Origin: Turbatrix aceti
Lineage: Eukaryota; Nematoda; Chromadorea; Rhabditida; Panagrolaimidae
DNA: 64,000 bases
Assembly: GCA_963969345.1 (NCBI GenBank)
Contig: OZ017770.1
Span: forward strand, 6,953,246-7,017,245
Direction of reading: 5' to 3'
Position numbers and translations under genes: made by a program. This document shows, piece after piece, positions 24,101 to 36,508 of the stretch (the first letter of the stretch is position 1; each line of letters begins with the position of its first letter). The notes under the pieces were generated by a model. The model was not told the DNA's origin, searched no databases, and saw only the letters and a list, made by a program, of their open reading frames with translations.

Positions 24101-25653
24101 GATGATTCAGCATTTCTGGAATTTTGTAAAATATTTTGTCAACTAAATCTGGATCAATCAGCGTGCACTCCAGTGGCTGCAGAAGAGGCCGTCGGTATTT
24201 CTGAAAAAAAAACTCGATGAATCATGCTTCGGCGATTTTGTTACTCACATCGATGATGTACTCCAAGTTTTCTACAAAATTCTTTTCGGTTTCGAACAAT
24301 TCACGCACTGCCATGTTTCTGATGTCCTGGTGTCTTCGGAGTGACGCTCTTGATCTGCGTTTCCACAGAAGCTGATCGGCCTGTCTTAGACTTTGTTGTA
24401 CGTGAAGCTGCGCAACTTTGGCCTCTGGGGGCATGAGCAGGTTAGTCTCGTACTGCCAGTGCTCCTGATCTTGACGACAAAGTCGAAGAGAATTTAGCAA
24501 CTTGGAAAAACGATTGATTCCGGCAAGCGAGTCCACACCTTTATCGTCCAACGCGCTTGTTCCTGCTGCATACAGACTTGTATCGGTGTCTGTAGAATGT
24601 ACGTGTCGTAGACCAGCACCGTTTCTCGATTGAACAGCTTCGGGGTGAATTGCTGTCATAAATTTCAAGTAGTTTTCCGGCACCGATGTCTTACGTCTCA
24701 CAATCTGAGAATAATTGCTAGCATGCTGTTTGTTCCACGTGTAAGAATCCAGCGTTGGCTGAAACTGGTTTTGTTTGGCCGATGGCAGAAATTGCATGAC
24801 GCCTCTTGGATGACCTCCAAGATTTGTGGTTATCCCTTTAAGAGTGCCAGTCGAATCGGAGGGGTGTAGCATGCTGTGTGACGTCATTTCATCCCCGGTA
24901 GATGATCCATTGGGATGCTGACTGGGATGCACTTTGAGCACTCTCTGTAGCGACTGAATGCTTTCCGCAGCATCTCTGAGCTCTTCGATATCGGTGTTCA
25001 TCAGTTCTTCTTCTGAGTCAGATATCATGCTTTCTCTGGGCGTTGTCCAGATTTCCAGATGATTTCTGTCCACTATTTTTGGGCCGACATGTCTTCGATT
25101 GCTTCCAATGCTGTGAGATGATGCATAGCGATCTGGTTTTTTGTTCTGGACTTTGTTTTCATATGAATCCAACAAATGACGGATGGCGTCCAGTGTCAAC
25201 TAAAATTGCGTTGTCATGACGTAAAAACGAGAACAAGAAAAAAAATAATTTTACCGCTTGTTGTTGTTGTTCCACGCTGGGCTCGCTGTTGGTTTTCCGC
25301 AGAGGAACATTGTAGAAATCACTTTTTTCTACAATTGGTTATTAAGATTACGGGACAGGGATTGATAGGTGACAACTCATACCAACTGACAACCGGGGTT
25401 TACTCGAGCCTCGAAGACGATCGATTCCATGCAGGTAGATGTCGGATCGTCGTCTGAAAGAAACTTTGAAATCTTGTCAAACACTGGGAAATTTTTACCT
25501 GGAGGAGCGTGAGTGCCGACACCGCTGTCTAGCTGCAGGTGAGACAGTTGCGCTCCTCTTTGTCGGAGCGTTACGGATGAAACCCGTTTCACTAGACGAA
25601 GAATCCGTATCGGACTCATCCGCGTCGTTTTCGGTATTTTTATCACGCGACAT
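21181..25653 (-). CDS. RhoGEF with DH domain and C-terminal WD40-like propeller (ARHGEF17/ARHGEF10 class)
   Basis: This is a guanine-nucleotide exchange factor for Rho GTPases. The start at 25653 gives an acidic Ser-rich N-terminus (MSRDKNTENDADESDTDSSS). A long low-complexity region follows to about residue 330. The DH domain starts at RELFETEKNFVENLEYIIDV and includes IGDVLLTHFTKQSMMETF and the diagnostic LDALLILPIQRVPRYELILK (near 23770). A PH-like segment then contains LVAPGRKFIRYDLVAVEN and RCIFMMSDQLVVTS. The C-terminal third is propeller-like, with CASDKFSGFLSVVNVNSE, STVWIGNEDGEIYVFNYIDN and MHCIRNHLWIGTSAGMI. The end ISGGNGIENYDVANN...NHLIFWQL is characteristic of the ARHGEF10/17 group. 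It has about fifteen small introns. The DH motif looks closer to ARHGEF17 (TEM4). Confidence 0.88.
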
Positions 25654-26405
25654 TAAACACAATCAGCAGCTCTGAAGCATGACCAGACAAAAATATGAAA
25701 CAATAAAATAAATTTAAACTGAATAACTGATTTAAACGAGTCAATAGAAGTTGGATTTTCTCGGTGTGTCTGGTCGATTAGGTTGAGGTTAGCCAGCACA
25801 AACTGCGCCGGTGTACAGCTGGCCGTTTGATGCTAAACGCTTGCTTGCTTGTCTTATCCAAGGTGTAAGAGGCTGTTCAGCAAAGTTAGGCACGGGGCAA
25901 AAGCATCGATGTCCTTTACTGCTCATTCGTTGGTCAATTTTTACCGATGGCTTGCAACAATAACAAACGTTGCATTTGCAAAAGTTCCTTCACTCACTCA
26001 GCTGATCTGATTGAATGCGGATCAGACGTGTCTGGTTTACATCAACCTCCTACGTAATCAGCGTGTGTAAAATCCATCCAAACTTAGAAATTATTTGTTT
26101 CCTGTTAAACTCATGTTTGCATGAAAACAAGTTGTTTAAAAAACACCAGTGGCTTCCTGAACAACGTTAAAACACAATAAAATCAACGACTTGAAGGACG
26201 GCATGCATGAAAATTTTAAATAGACAGCAGCCGAAAATTATTCTGACGTCATTGTTTGCATTATTTGAAAACCCAAATTATGGGCATTGTAAATTTAAAT
26301 TTCACAGAGACATATTTATGCACTTTAAATTAAAACTAAATAAGACACAGTACAACAACGTCTATAATCAACCGGCTTAATGAATGGGAGGAGGGAAGTT
26401 GTCGG
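25654..26405. other. RhoGEF upstream region
   Basis: This 750 bp interval is AT-rich and contains the RhoGEF promoter and the 3' end of the next minus-strand gene. I see no coding frame, RNA gene or repeat in it. Confidence 0.5.
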
Positions 26406-28159
26406 TTACACGTATTTTGAAAAGAAAGACATTTCATCTGAAACACAATGTCCATTGTTTTGGTCATGATTGGCATATGAACTCACCAACAAAGCATTCG
26501 CATGATACCCGAACGTTGAGGTTAAACTTCTCCCAGATTTGGCACTTCGATGTTCCAACGTTTCTCAAAACAACAAAATTCATGTATTTTTGTCTACATT
26601 TTCCATGCGCTAAAAAAGTTTTGTATAGACTATTTTTTTCAAAGCTTTTCACCTACGATAATCGTAAAAGTACAAACAGCCGTTGTCTTCATCGCACATG
26701 ACCTCGTTGATAAAAGGCGGGAAAAACTCGTCCGGCAACTTTCGAATTGCCTGGCACGCGCCACAGAGCCGTAGATAACCATCTTCGTGTCCGGCTCTTT
26801 TGTCGCAGCCAAAGGGCACGACATGAACATCACCTGTAAACATGAATGTTTTCGTATTGATTGTTTCTCCCGCGCAATGCTACGTACCGATGAATCTCTG
26901 TTTTCGCCTGCCAATTAATTCTTCCGGTATATCGGATTTGTTGAAGGAGTTTAACCACTCATCTGTCACAGTCTGGCGCTTCACCCTGATTTCGTCTTCT
27001 GTCATGCGAATGGAAGGGGACGTTACTGACCGCCGGGGTTCAGGTCTGTAAAATGTTTTTTAGCTTATTCGCAATTGGCTACCAGAAACTGACAATGTCA
27101 AGTTTTGTAATTTCGAAAGCACCGAAGGCGATCTGACGTTGCATTGCAGATTGAGTTCTCCAAGAAGTCGTTCCAGGGCTACAACATTCCGCTCGACAGC
27201 TTGAAAGTTGTTTTTCCTTGATTTCTTCATTCTCTAAAATACGTGTCGTTTTTTTTACGATGCAAGATCGCGAACACAAACTTCGTATTGATCGACGATA
27301 GCGCGGTCAAAGAAACGAAATACGCCCGAAGCATCCCAGGCCATCAAATCCGGGTTGTACGTTCCTTTCTGCTTCAGCTCCGTAAGAAGTTCATCCTTCG
27401 AGAGTTGACGACAGTCATCTACGGAGCTGTTTTTCTGAAAAAAAACGACATGGGGGACATCAAATATTTTTTTTGAGAAAAAAACGCACTGTTGGATTAA
27501 ATGCTCCAGAATACAACGGACTGCGCTGAATCATCGCTGCTGAAATGGGAATGCTAGAATCACTTGTTGGGAGTATCTCCGTGGTTCCGGTCAGCAGCGG
27601 ATCGGTGGTTGTCGCCGTTGTTGTCGTGCTGCTTGTTGTTTCCGGTTTCGTGCTAGTAACCGTAGTTTGTGCGGACGTTGGATTTGAGGTGGATTCTTCT
27701 GTTGATTCAACTGAAGATTCTGTCGTTGAAATAAACGTCGTCGACAATTCTGGGGTTTCTGTGGTCGTGGTCGTCGTTGTCTTTTTCTTTTTTTCAATCA
27801 AAGCTGTTAAGGCTTCAACTCGATCGATGTAATACGGAGAATATTGATTAGGAAGTGAGGCGGAAATAGGAACAAAACGTTTAGTTTTAATTTTTTCGTA
27901 ATCAGCTATTGCTGAATCGACTTTTGATATCATTGATTTTAGGTAATTTTGATAATCCTTCAATTCGGAGGCTAAAAAAATACAGTATACTATGAAATGA
28001 AGAAAAAAACCTACGCAGAGCTTTGGTGACGTCAAAGTTGGCCCATTTGTCAGAATCCGATGCACACGGGGGTAATGGGCCCAAACAAAGCAGTGTCACA
28101 ATAATCCAGAAACTACACGTTCCATGTAGCGGAACTATACAATACGCGCCAGAAACCAT
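26406..28159 (-). CDS. Secreted protein with Thr-rich mucin-like stretch and C-terminal cystine-knot/IL-17-like domain
   Basis: The start at 28159 gives a signal peptide (SFWIIVTLLCLGPLPPCASD). After a helical region and FVPISASLPNQYSPYYIDRV comes an almost pure Thr/Ser/Glu/Pro stretch (27550-27790), likely O-glycosylated. Several further exons follow. The C-terminal domain has CDKRAG, LCGACQAIRKLPDEFFPPFI, EVMCDEDNGCLYFYDY, then after an in-phase splice GKCRQKYMNFVVLRN, KCQIWEKF and LNVRVSCECFVDE, ending at the TAA at 26406-26408. About ten cysteines ending in a C-x-C after a short beta strand resemble the IL-17/spaetzle type of cystine-knot cytokine. Exon joins in the middle are tentative. 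The family assignment is by cysteine pattern only. Confidence 0.7.
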
Positions 28160-28854
28160 TGCCTCAGTTTTCTGTCGCTATAATGACAAGTGCAGAACGG
28201 ATTTTTTTGTGGTGACCAGTTCCTTATCCAAAAAATCAAATGACCAAGGCAAATACGAGTTTTAATGATTGGTGTTATGTTAACAACAAAGCAAAATTAT
28301 CATTTGACTTTTGATGACATACGTGCATGGAATTCAGAAAAAAAACCTTTCAGCTGCCAATTGAACTGATGGTGACAAACAAAGACAGCAAAGAGGGATT
28401 GAATTGTTACGAGACTGGATGAAAGGTTGGTTGCTCGGATAAATCGACTTGCCTTTCATTGCAGCACCGAACGTGTTGCGCACACGCATCCTAGGGATTT
28501 TAATAGATTGAACAGCTCTCTCCTGGTTCTGTATCCATCCTCATCCCACGTCTTTTTACGAATGACACCGGCCATCCTAAATTGTCTTGGAAAAGTCAGT
28601 AACGGGCGCACCATCACCGCCATTTTCATGACACCTTTCCGCCTGAGATAGGTCACTACAATTGTTCATACGCTCTTTTCACTGTTTTGATTTATACAAA
28701 TTAACTCGACAGTTTTTATACCGTTTTATAGCTACTCCAAACTATGCCAAAGTTTTTTTATGTTAAAAAAAGTTCAATGTCGTTTTTTTATGGTCAAATA
28801 TTTATTGAGTATTTATTGTCGATTGAGATCAGTTCATGTCGTGAGGTTCGGTAG
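28160..28854. other. Spacer between guanylyl cyclase 3' end and mucin-like gene
   Basis: About 700 bp between two minus-strand genes. A minus frame at 28459-28656 (MKMAVMVRPLLTFPRQF and on) and a + frame on the opposite strand overlap each other. Neither has a recognisable domain or an exon partner. The interval probably contains the promoter of the mucin-like gene. Confidence 0.4.
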
Positions 28855-31800
28855 TTACATATCCATTTTCCTTCCTCTGGTTTCTTTTCCATCCAAAAAC
28901 CATGTGGCGCACTCTCCTTTTCCCTGCAAAATCGAATGTAACCTTTTTTTTTTAATTTCACGAAAAATAACAAACTTTGACTTCGACTTTTCCGCGTTCA
29001 GACATGATAAACTGAGGGAAGAAGCAATGCAGGATGTTAAATGCTGATTCGCTGATCTAAACATAAATCATGGTAAGGTTTTAAAATTGTTTAAAAAAAA
29101 TTACCTGGATTTTGTTAGCAACACCTGTGCTTTCCATTCGCGAGGCCATGTTCACCTGGAAAAAAAAGATACTTGAAAAAAACAAAATGTTAGTTTTAAA
29201 AACAAACAGTGTCACCGAAAAGACAATAACGAGGCGCCGCAAGTCCAACGACACCGGCCGCGACAGAACCTGTGTGAAAGCCAATCCGGACCATCATAAT
29301 CTCTTCCGGCTTATGTGCCAGCTTGAAGTTTGACACAAACTGAAAGATTTACATATTTAAAAAAAGACGATAAATAAAAATAAGAGATTTACAGTTCTCA
29401 TCTTAAGAGCAATGTCTGCGATGTGTTGGGCGTGATAATTGCCATTTTCTTTCGGTACGCCAGACACAATCATGTAAGCGTCCCCAATGGTCTCTACTTT
29501 GTAAGCATCGTGTTTTGCGATAATGGCGTCAAAGCCTGAGAACATATCGTTTAAAAATGTGACAATTTGCAGGGGCGTCGAGGTCGAAGAGATGCGTGTA
29601 AAACCGCGGATGTCCGAAAACAGCACAGTAGCGCACTGATAAAGTTGCGGAACAACGGGTTTTCCGAGTTTCAGATCCTCTGCTATTGACTGTGGGAGCA
29701 TGTTTTTGAGAAGTCGGTCGGCTTGCATCTGGGCTTCTTCCAGCATAGAAGTGCGGTCTTTTACCAGCTGCTCCAGATTTGTTGTGTACTCTTCCAGCAT
29801 CTGAAAAAACAACATGCTGTCTGTCGTGCAGCAAAAAAATACCAACCTTTAGCATTTGATCAATCAAAGAACCCCCGTCTCTAAAAATAGGAAATTGAAA
29901 AAAAAATACAAAAATGTGTAAACAAACTTTGTTTTGAGGTTTGCGTGAACCATGCCCTTCATTTTCTTGATGTTGGGTCGCATTTCTGGGAGTTCAAGCC
30001 AGCAAGCTTCGATTGCAGAAAGAAGTTGCAAGTTATACGAATCTTCGTCGGCTTCTTGTTTCGGGAACGTAGGCCGGATAATTTGTTCGTCATCGCCGCT
30101 GAGCGCAATTTTTTCCAAAATTTCTGCAACAGAGATCAATCAGGATATCTTCAGTGGTCAAAGATAAAAATAACACTCACTTGCACTGGACATGTTGCGT
30201 TCAAAGAACGGTTCCACTTTAAACAAGATTTGATAGAGCACCATTCCGAGACTATAGATATCTGCAGCCTGGGATCCGTGTGGCTGAAGCTGGCTTGATA
30301 CGTATTCGCGAATGATTTCTGGGGCTTGTTGAATGTACTCTGAAACAAAAAGCTGTAAACATTTTTTTAGATATTTTTAAATGTACTTTTGTGGGTCATC
30401 CGAGTGCTCAGCTCCTGCATCTCTTCCAGATACTGTGAATCCGTTTCGTGTTCAGCGTCGGTATCGTCGTCATTTTGTTTGCCGTTGTTCATTGCCTTTG
30501 CCGTTTTTTTCGTGGCTGTAAGTGCAATATCAAGCACTGATTTTAGCTCGTTGCGCCGAAGTTTGTCGCCAACAATTTCACCCGTTGTGAAATTTGTCAG
30601 CTTGACAGTCCAGTTGGAATCTACCAGGCAGTTCTGCAGGCAGACAAAGCCGTGATAATGCAAAGTAGAGCTATGCAAAAAGTATAGTCCTTTGATCACA
30701 TCTTTGGAAAACGAGGCTTGGAAGTTTCGGTTGATTTTCATTTCTTCGTTGAACAACACATCCTGAAAACAGACTTGGTCAACAAAAAATTGAACGCTGA
30801 TATCATCGAACCTCAAGACTTCCGCGAGAGCAAAGAATCCACATCACAATAAACTCATTTTGTTGATTGAAACAAATTCCGTAAAACTTGTTCAAGTTAT
30901 CGTTTTCGAGAAGCTTTAATTCTTTAAGTTTGGCCAAGTCCGTTTTGTTGAATGTTATGTTGCGTGTCTGTTGGTACAGTTTGTACGAGAGTTTTATGCC
31001 GTTGCAACTGGCCTGTCGAGCACTTAGCTTCGTGTTTGCCTTCGAACCCAGACTGCCGGCAAATGAACCTGAAGTCACTGATTTGCCGATAGAAGATTCT
31101 GATCGCTGAAAGTGGAATTTCAATATTTTGTTCATTTTAAATGTTACATACCGCATTCAGTTCTTTTTCCAAGAGTCGAACATGCTCTCTCGGAATGCGC
31201 CATGTCATGTCGTACAACAGCCGTTCTTTTCTGTAAATAAGTAATCAAAAAAATGTAGCCTAAAAGCAACCGTACTCTTTGATGTAGACCAAATATGCGA
31301 TAGGCGTAGAGATAAGCAAGAACGCCATCACACCGCTCAAGACGAAAGCAATCGTGTAATCACAAAGACTGCCGTCGAAACCACATTCTGGCATCTCAAT
31401 CGGAGCTCGTCCATTTCCCGTAGCGAAATAATCGGCCTCTACTTCGTGGGCAAACTGAAATCACAAAAATCAAGTTGTTAAAAAAATCTTTAATTGCGTA
31501 CATGTTCCGAGCATTCTGATGTGATCGGGCAATGATTTTCTATGAGTTTTGCGGTCAGTTCAACAACAATACGCAGAGTTCCATTTTTTACAGAGTACGT
31601 TGCGTAACTCGGCACTCGAAACGCTTTGTTGTTTGTAAGAACTTGCCCGGTCATTCCTAAAATTGAACCAAACTTTCCGTGAAAAAATGATATATCGTAA
31701 ACATACCGATGAACTGCCGCCTGCACATTTTCTTCCAAATTCCGTTACCGTCCAAAAACACCGTCTCGTTCTTCGTCGCTTCATAAGCGTCGTGAACTGC

Positions 31801-33079
31801 CAAACCATAGAGAAATAACGCGTCGTAGAGTGACATGTATGACAGCGTTGCGTACTGAAGCAGGATACTCATGATCATAGAAAACCTCCTTAATCCAAAA
31901 CTTACGTAGGTTGGCACCATTCCGGTTGATTGCGAAAATCGGGTTTCAAAATGCTCGACGAACTTCTTGTCATATCCATGAGCCGTGATGATGACTGCAG
32001 AGTCGTAAGCTTTCTTGACTTCATTTTTCTCAACATTTGATGACTCCCAAGGTTGCTGTTCGCTAAGCTAAAAAATTAAGCACTAAGTGTTTCCGTTCCG
32101 TGAATTTTTGCGCCTACGTGTGCCAGCCACGGAATTATGTATACGTATTCCTGTGTTTTCATTTGGCTTCTCAAGACTGCTATCATGAAATTACGGTTAT
32201 TGCTTAAATCCAAGCCCATTTCAACGATGATGACTAAAAATTGTCATTTATCGTACGTACACTAACGACAGACTCACCTCTAGCATTGCTCTGTAAAGTG
32301 GTTAATTTTCCAGTCGCGATAATCTCATCCGGTGTCATAAAGGGATCTATCTCAATTTCGACGTTAACGGATATGTTGTTTAGCTTCAGCAAGTTGCGCA
32401 AAGAATGTACGCTAAGCTCCTCATATCTTTCTGACGGTCGTACAAGGCCAACCTGTAAAATCGTGGATAAAAAGAAAAAATAGTTTCACCGACTTGTTTC
32501 CAGCCATATAGCCTGAGATATGTGAGCGTTGCTCGAGCCATTTCGGTTGCCGAAGTGAGAGCCACCGATCCGAGGGTTCTGAAAGTTTCGCGGTCTGCAA
32601 GAGCGTCGTCACCAGACATGTGAGCAATGATGGGGACATTCCATCGAGTGACCAGTCGCCCGATGACCAACATTTCTAAAAACAATTTTTTTGCAAAAGA
32701 TTGGTCAAATTATTTAAAAACTACCGTTATTGCAACCAGGTCCGAAGTAAACAGAAGCGTTTTTCAAGTAGTGCAAATACGCGGCATTCTCAACGCCACT
32801 GTACTGATTGCACGATTCCATGGTGTTGATTCTGAAAAAAATAAACATGTCTGTGCATCACACTGTAAAAAAAAACAAAAAAACTTACTGTAACTGAACA
32901 TTGTCCGGCAAGATTCTTTTGGATTTCAGATCGGCAGCACAGAGTCGCAAAACTTCAGCTTCATAAGCCTTGACGGGGCTGTTTGGCTGGAGATGCGCAA
33001 CTTTGATAACCGCACAGTCGATGAAATTCCATATTATTATCGCCGTGGCTATTGGACAAAAGCATTTGATACCCCTCAT
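28855..33079 (-). CDS. Receptor-type guanylyl cyclase
   Basis: This is a transmembrane enzyme making cGMP, usually in sensory neurons of nematodes. The start at 33079 is chosen because [20 protein letters not shown] is a good signal peptide that runs directly into the ligand-binding domain ([32 protein letters not shown]). The ectodomain extends to about 31450, followed by a TM helix (about 31290-31390). A kinase-homology domain follows; HRD and DFG are replaced ([25 protein letters not shown]), so it is a pseudokinase. Then come the linker coiled coil ([20 protein letters not shown]) and the cyclase domain. The metal-binding Asp residues ([22 protein letters not shown]) and the [18 protein letters not shown] block are intact, so it should be active. 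The tail ends [20 protein letters not shown] cannot assign a specific gcy gene. Confidence 0.93.
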
Positions 33080-33953
33080 TGTCGGGGTACAAATTTATGA
33101 CCGACGGCACTGCAGGAAGACTTCCACCACCAGGTGACACAAATCCTGGCAATGCTGTGCTGTAGAGTGCAATCACGCCTTCGCTGGCATACGTATTAAT
33201 AAGCAACATTTTATGACCGGAAATTGGGATTAGCAGAGATGGAAGACTTTTATTGTAAAGTTTTTGGAATAATGTTGGTAGCGATGCTAAAGTTGTAAAT
33301 AGCTACATCGTGTAGCTATGCATAGCTGTACTGACACTTATGGTCAATGTTGGCTAAAACTTGTAGAGAGTACATATATTTATAAAGCACCGGCAGGAAA
33401 GTATGATATCAGCATGATTACGAAAAAAACTTTTAAAATTTGGTTGAAAAAAATAAAAAAATTGGTTCTGGTGCATTTTTAAATGTTTCAAATCAATTTT
33501 ATTTCAGTAGATCTTATGCTTTAGGCAGAATTCTCATTAGCACAATTTATTAAGCAATCAGACTCGACAGATGCAAGTATGGTCATTAACAGTCCCTTTG
33601 CCTATGCATTCATTCACCCGTTCGCTCGTTAAAAAATTATTGTTCCCGTTATCATCCCCCGGTTTTCGATTAGTTGAGAAAAACAAGTTTCTTCCTACTT
33701 GTTTTTTCGTTATCACGTGTAAGACCGCTCAGGTGTTTTTGTCCGATCAGAGTTAGCATTTAAAAACATTTATCATCTCTCTACAAACACTTTTATATTT
33801 ATGCAAACAAACAAACAATCTATTTTCCATCTGTTTTTTCTTTGTATCTGTTTTCTCTGTATCTATGTAGGGTTTGTGCAGAAACCATTGTGGAATGAGC
33901 CGTAGGCACTGAGTATCAAAAAGGCGGAATGAAGAGCCGAACTTGTGAGGTCA
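33080..33953. other. Upstream region of the guanylyl cyclase
   Basis: About 870 bp, AT-rich. An alternative reading frame over 33080-33209 (MLLINTYASEGVIALYSTAL) is a frame-shifted shadow of the cyclase signal peptide region and was not used. Near 33300-33330 there is a short palindromic stretch (AGCTACATCGTGTAGCT). I see no gene. Confidence 0.4.
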
Positions 33954-34985
33954 TTACATGTAGAGTTCGAAATCGAAGCGTGCCACGTCGTAATATCGTT
34001 CCTGCCCGTGCTTGCGAACATATTCAGCGAGTGGAGTGCGTTGGCTATCGACAAATTCCTTCGCCTGTTTAGCCGTGAAAACTTCGGTGGATCCGTCGGT
34101 TTTTAAGATCTCGAAAAGCACTGAAAAAACATAAAAGAATGAATGATATACGAACGATGATTGCATAAAAACTAACCGTCAGTCGATTCTTCCAGCTCCT
34201 GCTTTTGCCTCTCCAGCGTCTCGAACCACTCTTCGATGACGGCGATATCCCACGTGTCAACGTTTTCGTGGCCCATACACTCGACAAAGTTCATGATTTT
34301 CGCAATCTTTTCAGTGACGGGGTTGACGAATTCCTTGTTCTCGCGCTTGGCTTGGTACCGGAGCTTACGTTCTTCTGCGGGAGTGAGACGGGATTTCTGA
34401 ATCCGCTTGAGGGCTTTTTCAATGGCTTCGCCAGGCTTGAGCTCCGTCATCGCCTCCTTGGCCAACTCGATTTTTTCTTCGTTGGTGTATTGACGCTTGA
34501 CGGGAACTTCTTCGATCTTGGGCGCCTTGCTGGAGACGTCATGACTGCTGATGCTGTTCACCCAGGCGTCGGGCTCCGTGTCCTCATCCTTGTCGAAAAC
34601 AAAGTTGCCGGCTTGATCAAAGTGACCTTCGTCTTCCTCGTCGTTCATGTTGAAGGGCGTGATGGCGGTGTCTCCGTCGCGATCAATGGTTGCGGCTTCC
34701 TGGCCTCCAATTTTGGATGCCGGAAGGATGGAGTGGTCGATCTCTTCTTCTTCGTCGCTGTCCAGGGTGTGTGTTCCTTTCTTGTCGAGCAGCTCGCGGC
34801 CTTCTTCATCGTACTTGGCAGCTTTCTAAAACAAAACAATATTCTAAACAAACAAACAATAAAAACTTCAAACTCACGGATTCACCAAAAGCCTGAACGT
34901 TGGTCTCGCCGTTGGCGTTATCATTGAAGCGAACGCGTTTTGGTCTGCTGTCGGGGAGACCGCCCGAATCAATGACTCTCTTCAT
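33954..34985 (-). CDS. CD2BP2 / U5 snRNP 52K-like protein with a degenerate GYF domain
   Basis: CD2BP2 (Lin1 in yeast) is a nuclear protein of the U5 tri-snRNP assembly pathway. The start at 34985 gives MKRVIDSGGLPDSRPKRVRF. Family blocks follow: THTLDSDEEEEIDHSILPAS, IGGQEAATIDRDGDTAITPF and EDEGHFDQAGNFVFDKDE, which align well with the vertebrate protein. A helical charged middle (KPGEAIEKALKRIQKSRLTP) follows. The C-terminal domain is at the usual place and ends RYYDVARFDFELYM, matching the terminal FYNSKRIDFDLYT of human CD2BP2. However, the GYF signature (W-x-Y, GPF, then GYF) is absent; the corresponding stretch is LFEILKTDGSTEVFTAKQAK. Three exons, two short introns. Confidence 0.88.
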
Positions 34986-36201
<1,216 letters not shown>

Positions 36202-36508
36202 CTGTCTTTCTTGTGTTTGGTTTGGTTGACTTATAACCCTTCCTTTTATTGTCGACCCACCATTTCGTTAATCATGCCCCACATCCTCTGTTTTCTTATT
36301 TTCTTTAAAATTGGCTACATTGCATGTCTGTTGGAGTAAATCCTCAGGCCATATACAAGGCGTTATGTGGTTTAAATTATTTTTGTGACAAAACAAAAAA
36401 TCAAAAAGTGTGTTTTCTTTTTTTTGGCCAACAAAATAAATCATGGTGGTGTTGTTTAAATAATATATTCATTGATTGGTTGATATTTTTTTGTTGGTAA
36501 CACGGCAC
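36202..36508. other. Convergent 3' flanks of ARF1 and the unknown membrane protein gene
   Basis: A 300 bp AT-rich interval between convergent genes, with AATAAA-type signals on both sides (for example AAAATAAATCATGG near 36435). It looks like 3' UTR and terminator sequence only. Confidence 0.5.

Noticed and set aside
27545..27832. Val-rich open frame on the + strand
   Set aside because: It is the antisense of the Thr-rich coding repeat and has no independent support.
28459..28656. Basic 66-codon frame (MKMAVMVRPLLTF and on)
   Set aside because: It looked briefly like a mitochondrial ribosomal protein, but no family match is clear, and the opposite strand is equally open.
33080..33209. Alternative N-terminus (MLLINTYASEG) for the guanylyl cyclase
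   Set aside because: It is in a different frame from the ligand-binding domain; the ATG at 33079 gives a signal peptide directly in frame.
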